64,000 bases of DNA, taken from NCBI GenBank assembly GCA_017466885.1, contig JAFTTH010000004.1, positions 45,385 to 109,384 of the forward strand, written 5' to 3'. Positions 42,265-48,928 of this stretch are shown piece by piece (within the stretch, counting starts at the first letter, position 1; each line of letters starts with the position of its first letter). The position numbers and the translations under genes are program-made. The notes below the pieces were generated by a model. It worked only from the letters and a program-made list of their open reading frames with translations, searched no databases and had not been told where the DNA came from. The stretch comes from Oscillospiraceae bacterium (GTDB taxonomy: Bacteria > Bacillota > Clostridia > Oscillospirales > Ruminococcaceae).

Positions 42265-43500
42265 TTATGCTTCCTCTTCTGTTTTGGTCAGTTCCTCGTA
42301 TTTTTCCAACAGATAATCCACCGTCCGGACCGCGCCCTCGCCAAAATGCGCCCAGGTTTCTTCCAACACCTGGCGCCGTTTTTCCTCCCCCTCCGGGTTG
42401 GTCAGACAGGCATCGATCAGGCCCTTGAGGTCGGTCATCCCCTCTTGGGTCAGCTCTCTGCCCAAGCGGGGCAAGGCTGACTCTGTCCACAGGGGATCTT
42501 CCATCCACCAGGCGTCGTACATGCTCCGGTCGATTTTTGGATCGGTATAGATCACCGGCTTATTATGCACCAGCGCAAAGTCAAAAATTACGCCCGAGAA
42601 ATCGGAGATCAAAAGATCCGACCGGCGGAGCACCTGGAAATTATCCATATCCCGGTTCCATTCCAACTGCTCTGATGCAGGATATTCCTTCATCAGTTTC
42701 TCCAACAGCTCTTTTTCCGAGTCAAAGGACTGCGGATGCGGCCGGACGATCACATGGTATCCTGTTTCCAGCAGCAATCCGATGATCCGTCCGCCATAAA
42801 CACCGAAGAGGGCGCTCTCTCCCCAGGAGGGAGCAAGAAGGATCGTGGTGGGGTGGGGTGGAAGGGGCTCGGCCTCCTGCAGCCGCTTTGCCATTTCATC
42901 CATATAGGGAATCCCTACCAAAACCAGCTCCTTCGGCGGCAAGCCCCGAAGCTGCTCCAGCTGGCGCAGGCCCTCCGCCTGGTACTGACCGGAAAGGAGA
43001 ACCGCATCGTAATAATCCAGGCCAAACATCCGGTACAAAACCACCTCGCTGGCGGCGTGAGGGATATGCACATACCATTGCACGTCCTTGGAGCGCTTCC
43101 ACTGGTAAACGTCCAGTCCCGGAGTGGTGGAAAGGAGGATGGTCGCATTGAGAAAGTTCAGGTGGGAGAAGGTTTTATTATCGGTGCCGAAGCACTGCGC
43201 TTTGACGTGGGGATAGGGGCAATTCAGCGCCGGATCATCAGAGGAGCAGGTAATGTATACCACATCCACACCCCGGGCATCCAGCTCCCGACAGATCGGC
43301 TCAAAGATAGACCAGTATCGCTTATGATCCGAAAAGATGGCCAAAGGAATCTTCTTCCGCCCCGTGTCGGCCTTGCCGCCGCTGAGTTTGAAACGGAACT
43401 TGATCCAAAAAATCCGCAACGAATAGATCGCCGCACCGATCACGCCGATCAGAATCGTAAAAAGCATACTCCCCGTTCCGGGGTCAATATATAATAACAT
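42265..43500 (-). CDS. CDP-glycerol:glycerophosphotransferase-like protein (TagB/TagF family)
   Basis: The 411-residue protein starts with an N-terminal membrane segment (YIDPGTGSMLFTILIGVIGAAIYSLRIFWI) and continues with a GT-B-type glycerophosphotransferase domain. The typical C-terminal block is visible: ILLAPSWGESALFG, VIVRPHPQSF, LLISDFSGVIFDFALVHNKPVIYTDPKID. The family transfers glycerol phosphate from CDP-glycerol to a growing teichoic-acid-like chain at the inner membrane face. It is first in a two-gene operon with the YidC-phosphotransferase fusion, which suggests a pathway for a glycerol-phosphate wall polymer or for its addition to another glycan. Confidence 0.9.
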   Translation of the reverse strand: MLLYIDPGTGSMLFTILIGVIGAAIYSLRIFWIKFRFKLSGGKADTGRKKIPLAIFSDHKRYWSIFEPICRELDARGVDVVYITCSSDDPALNCPYPHVKAQCFGTDNKTFSHLNFLNATILLSTTPGLDVYQWKRSKDVQWYVHIPHAASEVVLYRMFGLDYYDAVLLSGQYQAEGLRQLEQLRGLPPKELVLVGIPYMDEMAKRLQEAEPLPPHPTTILLAPSWGESALFGVYGGRIIGLLLETGYHVIVRPHPQSFDSEKELLEKLMKEYPASEQLEWNRDMDNFQVLRRSDLLISDFSGVIFDFALVHNKPVIYTDPKIDRSMYDAWWMEDPLWTESALPRLGRELTQEGMTDLKGLIDACLTNPEGEEKRRQVLEETWAHFGEGAVRTVDYLLEKYEELTKTEEEA

Positions 43501-43543
43501 ACCGAAGCACCTCAGTCTGTAGTTTCCGATATCATAATATTAT

Positions 43544-43572
43544 ATTGTACTCTTTTTTCCGGAGCTTTGCAA
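43544..43572 (-). promoter_or_regulatory. Promoter of the TagF-like/YidC-fusion operon
   Basis: Minus-strand TTGCAA (43567-43572), 17 bases, TACAAT (43544-43549). Confidence 0.7.
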
Positions 43573-43696
43573 TGGTTCTTGGATTCTTCCCCAATATTCT
43601 TTACACATTATAGTACAACCAGCCCCGCAAAACCTCTCACTGCAAACTGTCTTTTTGGGGGCAAAAATAAAATTTTCAAAAAACGCAAAAAAACAC

Positions 43697-43725
43697 TTGC
43701 ATTTTCTTCCTTCATCGGGTATAAT
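43697..43725 (+). promoter_or_regulatory. tRNA-fMet promoter
   Basis: TTGCAT (43697-43702), 17 bases, TATAAT (43720-43725), 20 bases before the tRNA. Confidence 0.8.
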
Positions 43726-43744
43726 AATAAAGCAAACTCAATAT

Positions 43745-43819
<75 letters not shown>

Positions 43820-43821
<2 letters not shown>

Positions 43822-43856
43822 AAAAGAAAAGTCGCGCAAGCGGCTTGTTCTTTTTG
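43820..43856 (+). terminator. Terminator of tRNA-fMet
   Basis: AAGTCGC-GCAA-GCGGCTT stem extended by A and T arms, ending in TTTTT. Confidence 0.8.
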
Positions 43857-43860
43857 TCCT

Positions 43861-43955
43861 CTTCACTATTCTCTTTTCACTCTTCACTTTTCTCTGACTC
43901 TCCCGCACGACTTTTCCAGAGAAGAGATAAGAGAGAAGAGAGAAAAGAAAAGGTA
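43861..43955. repeat. Pyrimidine-rich then purine-rich tract (imperfect long inverted repeat)
   Basis: CTATTCTCTTTTCACTCTTC-type sequence (43867-43900) is followed by AGAGAAGAGATAAGAGAG-type sequence (43917-43952). The two arms are largely complementary. No coding frame is credible. The low-complexity inserts of clostridial intergenic regions look like this. Confidence 0.6.
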
Positions 43956-44029
43956 GCCTTTCTCCCTTTGGTCGAAAAGCATTTTTTATTATAAAATCGT
44001 GTGCATCTTTTTCGGCACCTCTACTCAGA

Positions 44030-44058
44030 AAAAAGCATCGACTTTGTCGGTGCTTTTT
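44030..44058 (+). terminator. Free-standing terminator-like hairpin
   Basis: AAAAAGCATCGAC pairs with GTCGGTGCTTTTT around TTT. No gene ends here. Confidence 0.6.
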
Positions 44059-44063
44059 CAACT

Positions 44064-44230
44064 AAATCCACCCTTGCGGGTGGGTGAAATCGCCTTCGAC
44101 GATGAAATCCAACTTCATTGGATGAAATCCGCCTCGACGGCGGATGGGTGGATTTAATTTCATCTGAGGCAAAGCCGAAGATTTCATCAGCGTTAGCTGA
44201 TTTCATCCGTGCTTGCATGGATTTCATTTT
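44064..44230. repeat. Hairpin array 1 with GATGAAAT / ATTTCATC spacers
   Basis: Short hairpins (CCACCC-TTGC-GGGTGG, ATCCAA-CTTCA-TTGGAT, ATCCGCC-TCGAC-GGCGGAT, ATCAGC-GTTA-GCTGAT, ATCC...GGAT) are separated by GATGAAAT on the left and its complement ATTTCATC on the right. An outer stem TAAATCCACCC (44063-44073) with GGGTGGATTTA (44146-44156) encloses the left block. The stems differ from one another while the spacers are constant. Confidence 0.8.
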
Positions 44231-44269
44231 TTATGCAAGAGTTCGAATTCACGCGCAAAACCAGCAAAA

Positions 44270-44318
44270 ATATCTTTTTCGTAGTCCATAAACAACATTG
44301 CGAATCGAAAAAGATATC
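44270..44318. repeat. Inverted repeat carrying the GATATC module core
   Basis: ATATCTTTTTCG (44270-44281) is repeated inverted as CGAAAAAGATAT (44306-44317). The same core opens the end modules at 44940 and 46095. With the terminator at 44326 it looks like an eroded cassette end without its gene. Confidence 0.6.
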
Positions 44319-44325
44319 GGTTCGG

Positions 44326-44360
44326 AAAACCCAGAAACCACAACGGTTTCTGGGTTTTTT
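44326..44360 (+). terminator. Terminator before cassette 1
   Basis: AAAACCCAGAAACC pairs with GGTTTCTGGGTTTT around ACAAC, then more T. Confidence 0.85.
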
Positions 44361-44389
44361 CGTGTCATTTTTCAAGGTGGAATTCAAAA

Positions 44390-44467
44390 GATATCATTTC
44401 CCCAAAACGCCATTTGGGGAGGACTTGAACTAAATCTATTGCAAACAGATTGGATTTTTGATATAAT
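44390..44467 (+). repeat. Cassette start module A, copy 1 (with promoter)
   Basis: GATATCATTTCCCC, a hairpin (CCCCAAA 44400-44406 with TTTGGGG 44413-44419) and AGGACTTGAACTAAA make up the module. The first 45 bases match copy 2 (45031) at 41 positions. It carries a promoter: TTGCAA (44439-44444), 17 bases, TATAAT (44462-44467). Read on the minus strand it contains GTTCAAGTCCTCCCC, nearly identical to the T-arm/acceptor part of the nearby tRNA-fMet (43798-43813). Confidence 0.85.
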
Positions 44468-44502
44468 GCAATTAGAAAACGAAACAAAGGAGTGCCTTAT
44501 AA

Positions 44503-44937
44503 ATGAACAACGCTAATGCTTTCGTTACTGAAACAGATGCAAAATATGTAAGACTTCAATCAAGCAAAGCGCTATTAATTACTTTTTTCGTTTTATCACT
44601 TTTTGCGTGTTTGGGTTTCCTTGTTGCGTGGCAGACATTTGCTTTTTTTGAGAGCATTATTTTGATTTCTTGTGCCGTTGTGTTCTTTCAAAAAAGAAGC
44701 AAGGGTCATAGTTGGAAACTGGAATTCAATGATGCTGTAATAACAATTACGAATCTTACTACTAAAGAAGAATTTTGTGTTTATGATATACCGGCTTCGG
44801 ATTTGGTTATTAACCAATCTAAAAATGAAATAAAGCCAGATTATTGTAGCCTTATGATAAAAAACACTGTTTTTGCATTTGGCGGAATAAAGAACTGTAG
44901 ACAATTAAAAGCATACATACAAGAGAACTTCGATTAA
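44503..44937 (+). CDS. Cassette 1 protein: two-helix membrane protein with PH-like domain
   Basis: The 144-residue protein has two membrane helices (about 24-43 and 46-62: ALLITFFVLSLFACLGFLVAW, FFESIILISCAVVFF) and then a small beta-rich domain (KLEFNDAVITITNLTTKEEFCVYDIPASDLVINQ), similar in layout to bacterial PH-like membrane proteins. No specific family is recognised. Its codon use is clearly AT-rich compared with the housekeeping genes around it. A good AAAGGAG precedes the ATG. The stop lies two bases before end module B, so gene and module travel as one compact unit. Confidence 0.75.
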   Translation: MNNANAFVTETDAKYVRLQSSKALLITFFVLSLFACLGFLVAWQTFAFFESIILISCAVVFFQKRSKGHSWKLEFNDAVITITNLTTKEEFCVYDIPASDLVINQSKNEIKPDYCSLMIKNTVFAFGGIKNCRQLKAYIQENFD

Positions 44938-44939
44938 CC

Positions 44940-44965
44940 GATATCTTTTTTGGAGCTACGAGCCA
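44940..44965 (+). repeat. Cassette end module B, copy 1
   Basis: GATATCTTTTT followed by TGGAGCTACGAGCCA. It differs from copy 2 (46095) at only three of 26 positions. Confidence 0.85.
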
Positions 44966-45005
44966 GAATAAACATCCACCCGCCAAGCGGGTGGATGTTT
45001 ATTCT
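44965..45005. terminator. Long perfect hairpin terminator after cassette 1
   Basis: AGAATAAACATCCACCCGC (44965-44983) pairs perfectly over 19 bases with 44987-45005 around a CAA loop; T-rich sequence follows. Confidence 0.85.
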
Positions 45006-45030
45006 GCCATTTTTTAGAGTGAAATTTAAA

Positions 45031-45109
45031 GATATCATTTCCCGAAAAAGACCTTTGGGGAGGACTTGAACTAAAACATATTGCAGTCGGAACATATTTT
45101 TGATATTAT
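45031..45109 (+). repeat. Cassette start module A, copy 2 (with promoter)
   Basis: Begins GATATCATTTCCCG, ends its conserved part with GGGGAGGACTTGAACTAAA and carries TTGCAG (45081-45086), 17 bases, TATTAT (45104-45109). The bases before it (ATTTTTTAGAGTGAAATTTAAA) also resemble those before copy 1. Confidence 0.85.
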
Positions 45110-45142
45110 ATAATTGATAAAATAAGGGAAGGGAGAGTGAAT

Positions 45143-46096
45143 ATGAAATATCGTGTTGAAAATGAACTTGATTTGTTTGAATTTCATGATGCTGAGTTTT
45201 CTTTTATAAGTTTTGAGAAAAATGAGCTTGTTCTCTCAGCAAAGCACCTTAATATACATGAAAATGCGGCTCAAAATCCGCATGACTGCGATATGGAAAT
45301 TGACCTTGCCGAATTTGTTTTTATCGGATTTGATGTTGTTTCCTTTGAGCCAATGCGAGCATATCAGGTGGATGATGACGGAAATTGGTACACGAACGAG
45401 CCTCAAATAATTTATAGTGAAAAAGAAGCCGAAAAACATTTTTTGAATGAAATTAAAAATGGTATTACTATAAACTGCGTTGATGTCTGTAAGAAAGGAA
45501 ACAAAACCTATATAGAATTAAGCACCTGCGCTCAAACTTATTTTTTTGTAACATTTGCTTTTGATGAAGTTTTTGTTGAATGGGATGAATATTGCAAAAA
45601 AGCTTGGTATGAGTTACATAAACAATATATCCATAAAGGATACCTAATTACTCCTGCAGGTGAGGAGGATACAGAAATACACATTGTATATCACGAAGAA
45701 GATACATATTTTCAGGGAAAACTTAAAAAAGGCCCTACCGTCAGTGTTGGCGTAAAATATAAGGGTGAACAACTTTGGGGACAAGGTAAAGATTATTTAT
45801 GGGTGGATGCTTTCGCTAATGTGCAAAAACAGTTGCCTGACGGTGTATTGCTCAAATGCTGTATGACTTGCCGACACGGGAATATGTGTCCTTACGGAAA
45901 TGAGCCAGGGAAACTTTTTTGCACAAAAGGTTTAACTGTTAATTCAAAAGAAGATATGTGCAATTTGTTTGATAACAGCGATGCATATAAGATATATGAA
46001 AAAGCAAAAAGTGTTGCGGATCATTGCGATGAATACAGTCCGCAAAGTAAAGATTATTACACGTATAACGATTACTTATATCAACTTGACAAGTGA
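45143..46096 (+). CDS. Cassette 2 protein: immunity-protein-like, with Cys-rich C-terminal motif
   Basis: The protein of about 317 residues starts LFEFHDAEFSFISFEKNELVLSAKHL, a pattern (HDA-E, alternating strands) seen in several toxin-immunity and related families. A beta-rich middle follows, then a Cys cluster LLKCCMTCRHGNMCPYGNEPGKLFCTKG with a later MCNLFD, probably a metal site. The exact family is not recognised, so immunity is only a suggestion, and no toxin gene is adjacent. The gene is AT-rich. ATG 45143 has GGGAG at good distance; a GTG at 45137 is less likely. The stop overlaps module B by two bases. Confidence 0.65.
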   Translation: MKYRVENELDLFEFHDAEFSFISFEKNELVLSAKHLNIHENAAQNPHDCDMEIDLAEFVFIGFDVVSFEPMRAYQVDDDGNWYTNEPQIIYSEKEAEKHFLNEIKNGITINCVDVCKKGNKTYIELSTCAQTYFFVTFAFDEVFVEWDEYCKKAWYELHKQYIHKGYLITPAGEEDTEIHIVYHEEDTYFQGKLKKGPTVSVGVKYKGEQLWGQGKDYLWVDAFANVQKQLPDGVLLKCCMTCRHGNMCPYGNEPGKLFCTKGLTVNSKEDMCNLFDNSDAYKIYEKAKSVADHCDEYSPQSKDYYTYNDYLYQLDK

Positions 46097-46120
46097 TATC
46101 TTTTTCGGTGCTACGAGTCA
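46095..46120 (+). repeat. Cassette end module B, copy 2
   Basis: GATATCTTTTT followed by CGGTGCTACGAGTCA. Its first two bases are part of the stop codon of cassette 2. Confidence 0.85.
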
Positions 46121-46159
46121 AAAAAAGAAAACCATCCGATGGGGTGGTTTTTCTTTTTT
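46121..46159. terminator. Terminator after cassette 2
   Basis: AAAAAAGAAAACCA pairs with TGGTTTTTCTTTTTT around TCCGATGGGG. Confidence 0.85.
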
Positions 46160-46160
46160 G

Positions 46161-46335
46161 GAACGGTGTGTTCCACGGGGCGGAACATGATGCGCACTTC
46201 GTGCGTGATGATGGCTTCGCCTTGCGATGTGCGCTTCGCGCGTAAATGGAACACATCACATTGCCGTGCGTAATCACAGCATCACGTGCCTGTAAAGGCA
46301 AACATCGCCCTTTACAATTACACGAACTTGTGCCA
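46161..46335. repeat. Hairpin array 2
   Basis: Successive small stems (GGAACGGTGTGTTCC, GCGCACTTCGTGCG, GGCTTCGCC, GTGCGCTTCGCGCG, GTGCCTGTAAAGGCA and others) are joined by GATGATG or CATCAC-like linkers. The layout resembles array 1 but the linkers differ. Together with the promoter region after it, it fills the 414-base gap 46097-46510; no gene is seen. Confidence 0.65.
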
Positions 46336-46427
46336 GCTGTTTTTTTCAACAGAATAGGATGCAAAAATCTTGAATCGTGTGATATCATCCACTCAACAAA
46401 TGTAGGTTTTAGACAACGCAAGCGGCA

Positions 46428-46481
46428 CTTGACACAGTCAAGCATAATGTTCTTTGCAAAATTTGTTATTTGTGATATCAT
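46428..46481 (+). promoter_or_regulatory. Operator-like palindrome and promoter of the XRE regulator
   Basis: CTTGAC-ACA-GTCAAG (46428-46442) lies directly before a promoter TTGCAA (46454-46459), 16 bases, TATCAT (46476-46481). The palindrome is a candidate autoregulatory site. Confidence 0.5.
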
Positions 46482-46510
46482 ACTTATGGTGCATGAAAGG
46501 AGGGCTTTTT

Positions 46511-47917
46511 ATGACCGTCGGAGAAAAGATTCAATTTTACAGAAAAAAGATCGGACTCTCTCAAGAGGAACTTGGTCAGAAAATTCTCGTCAGCCGCCAA
46601 ACAGTCAGCCTTTGGGAAATGGATAAAACACTTCCTACCGTTGATAACTTGCTGCGGCTGAAGGAAATTTTTTCTGTTTCCATAGACGATATTTTAGATA
46701 CCGCCCACCCCCAAGAGGACAACCAAATCAAGCCAAAAGAGTCTTATATCTTTCAATATAAAAAAGAAGACCTGGCGGAGCTTTCCAAAAAAGAACCCTT
46801 AGCCGCAATGACACCAATTGTGATTATTCTTATTCTTCTTTTCATTTCCATCATATCCAATCAGCCAAACATTTTGACACTCTTCCTTTTTGCCATTATT
46901 GCCCTTTCAATGCTTGCCGTTGTTTTTCGCCGCAACAGAAAAAATTGGAAGATGGTTGAAGAAAGGCTCTTGGCGTGCACCTACTACTATGATGTGTTCG
47001 ACGAATATTTCATCTTGCGAATTTTTCGGGAGGGAGACCTGGTTCGAACACAAAAGATCTTCTTTAACGACATCAAACAAACACAGCATCTGGGAAACTT
47101 TCTCATTTTATATTACGCAGGAGAAAGTCTCCCCATCCCAAAGGATGCCCTCATCCCCGAATCGGTATTTACAACCTTTCGGAAGGATGCAATCGCAAAA
47201 GAAGAACCAAAACCTTTGTCCAAAACCTCCAATTTTATTTCTATCCTCCTTTTTGTCCTTTCCATCTGTACAATGTGGGGGGGATTGGCTGGTGCTAACA
47301 TATTATCCGGAATCAATCACGCAACATCTTCAGAGAATATGTGGGTGCTCTTTTTGTTCCTTCCTATCCCGATTGCCTCCATTGTATTCGGCTTTTATCT
47401 AAAGAAAAAAGGATACAAATATTTGAAGAATATTATCGTAGGCTTAATTATGACGATGCCGCTTTGCCTTTTCGGATCATTTCCTTTTCTTACTCCAAAC
47501 ATCTTTTCTCACAGCGACAAGCCAATTTTGGATGCAGAGCAAGTATTGCATATTGATATCCCTCAACATTCGCATATCACCACACAGGATTGGTCTGTCG
47601 GAACACAATCGGTCGCAAGACGCTATATCTATTTTACCAGCGATATTCATTTTGACGATTCAGCAGTGGAAGATTTTGAAAAACAACTCGCCAACGATGA
47701 TAAATGGTTAACCTATATCCCAAATGATTTAATCGGCATCACTTCATCGTTAAGTGACTATGACCTTTATGACTATGCTCTTATTTACAATGTAGATACA
47801 GCCAAGTTTAACACATTACCAAGCAAAAGCGGAAAATATCGCTTTATAAATATCCTATACGAGTTGGACAAAAAGCGAATGCGCATCGTGGAATACGATA
47901 TCTACTACACAAAATAA
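46511..47917 (+). CDS. Membrane-bound XRE-family regulator
   Basis: The protein of about 468 residues starts with an XRE helix-turn-helix (VGEKIQFYRKKIGLSQEELGQKILVSRQTVSLWEMDKTLPTVDNLLRLKEIF). Next come two close membrane helices (TPIVIILILLFISIISN and LFAIIALSMLAVVF), a PH-like soluble stretch (YYDVFDEYFILRIFREGDLVRTQKIFF), three further helices (SILLFVLSICTMWGGLAGA, VLFLFLPIPIASIVFGFYL, IIVGLIMTMPLCLFG) and a C-terminal outside domain of about 140 residues. A one-component sensor that reads the membrane or exterior and acts on DNA is likely. ATG 46511 has AGGAGG in front; the frame open to 46454 is upstream of it. Codon use is less AT-rich than in the two cassettes. Confidence 0.85.
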   Translation: MTVGEKIQFYRKKIGLSQEELGQKILVSRQTVSLWEMDKTLPTVDNLLRLKEIFSVSIDDILDTAHPQEDNQIKPKESYIFQYKKEDLAELSKKEPLAAMTPIVIILILLFISIISNQPNILTLFLFAIIALSMLAVVFRRNRKNWKMVEERLLACTYYYDVFDEYFILRIFREGDLVRTQKIFFNDIKQTQHLGNFLILYYAGESLPIPKDALIPESVFTTFRKDAIAKEEPKPLSKTSNFISILLFVLSICTMWGGLAGANILSGINHATSSENMWVLFLFLPIPIASIVFGFYLKKKGYKYLKNIIVGLIMTMPLCLFGSFPFLTPNIFSHSDKPILDAEQVLHIDIPQHSHITTQDWSVGTQSVARRYIYFTSDIHFDDSAVEDFEKQLANDDKWLTYIPNDLIGITSSLSDYDLYDYALIYNVDTAKFNTLPSKSGKYRFINILYELDKKRMRIVEYDIYYTK

Positions 47918-47947
47918 ACCGACTCTCTAAATCGCTGCAACCTACCG

Positions 47948-47996
47948 AAAATCTCGGTTGTCCTTTTGGGCAATTGAGATTTTTCTTTTATCGCGT
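47948..47996 (+). terminator. Terminator after XRE regulator
   Basis: AAAATCTC... pairs with ...GAGATTTTT, followed by CTTTT. Confidence 0.65.
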
Positions 47997-48088
47997 CCCC
48001 CTGTCGCCGCCGTGGGGAATTTCTTTACATCTCTTCCATTTTATGATACAATTTCCGGGAAACCATATGATGGAAACAGGTGTTTATT

Positions 48089-48889
48089 ATGCTTACCGTC
48101 ACCGTTGTGCAACCGCCTTATTTTATGGGAGAGGATCCCGATGAGAAGATCAGCAAATTCCTGCTGCGCGAGCTTGAAAATGCTCCAGAGGGCGGCTTGA
48201 TCGTTTTGCCGGAATATTCCAATGCCGGCGGCATTTCGGATATTCAAAAGGAAAAAGCGGCAATGCCCCGGGCAAAAATGATGCTCGAGGAGGCCTCCCG
48301 CGTGGCAAGGAAAAAGTCCTGCTGTGTTGCCATCAACGTTTTGGAGGCGCGAGAGGGAAAGATCAGAAACAGCACCTATCTGTTTGACCCCAGCGGCCAA
48401 GCCGCCTTTGTTTACGATAAGATTCACCTGCCTCCCTCCGAGGTGGCTTTGGGGGTTGTGCGGGGAGATGGAGACTGCATTTTCGACCAAAACGGCATCC
48501 GCTTTGGCTTTATGACCTGCTATGACGTTTATTATAACGAGCAGATCGAATGGCTGGCAAGGTGCAAGCCGGATATGATTCTGATTCCCGGCTACCAGCG
48601 GGGTGAGCGTACCGATATTATCCGCGCACAGGCAAAGCTGACCGCCTTCCGGTGCAATGCCTTTGTGGCCCGCGCCTCCTACTCTATGGGGAGCGATGAG
48701 CGGGGCGGTTGCTCGATGATTCTTTCGCCGGACGGTCAGATCCTGAAGGATCTGGGGAAGGATACCGGGAGCATCTCAGCCGAAATCGACCCCACCTGGA
48801 AATATATGCGGTCGGCCGGTTTTGGCGGCGGCATTATCCGGAACGACGATTTCATCAATAACGGTCTCTGCCCCGAGGTATTTCACTGA
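48089..48889 (+). CDS. Nitrilase-superfamily carbon-nitrogen hydrolase
   Basis: The protein of about 266 residues shows the Glu-Lys-Cys triad of the nitrilase superfamily: Glu in GGLIVLPEYSNAGG, Lys in YDKIHLPPSE and Cys in FGFMTCYDVYYNEQIEWLARCKPDMILIPG. Such enzymes hydrolyse amides or carbamoyl groups in the cytoplasm. The substrate is not evident. It lies 39 bases before a sugar isomerase/epimerase-like gene and is likely cotranscribed, which suggests action on an amidated sugar or related metabolite. ATG 48089 is used; an in-frame GTG at 48080 exists. Confidence 0.88.
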   Translation: MLTVTVVQPPYFMGEDPDEKISKFLLRELENAPEGGLIVLPEYSNAGGISDIQKEKAAMPRAKMMLEEASRVARKKSCCVAINVLEAREGKIRNSTYLFDPSGQAAFVYDKIHLPPSEVALGVVRGDGDCIFDQNGIRFGFMTCYDVYYNEQIEWLARCKPDMILIPGYQRGERTDIIRAQAKLTAFRCNAFVARASYSMGSDERGGCSMILSPDGQILKDLGKDTGSISAEIDPTWKYMRSAGFGGGIIRNDDFINNGLCPEVFH

Positions 48890-48928
48890 TCCGGCAGATT
48901 CCCATTTCAGCGAAAGGCGCGGTGCGTT

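Noticed and set aside
44064..44230. Possible CRISPR array
   Set aside because: The constant parts are only about eight bases, the variable parts are self-complementary stems, and no cas genes are present.
44239..44266. A tRNA-like T arm (GTTCGAATTC with a later ACCA)
   Set aside because: The flanking stem does not pair and no other tRNA arms are found upstream, so it is not a tRNA gene.
44398..44431. A reverse-strand tRNA fragment in module A
   Set aside because: Only the T-arm-like stretch is present; without acceptor, D and anticodon arms it is not a tRNA gene and is treated as part of the repeat module.
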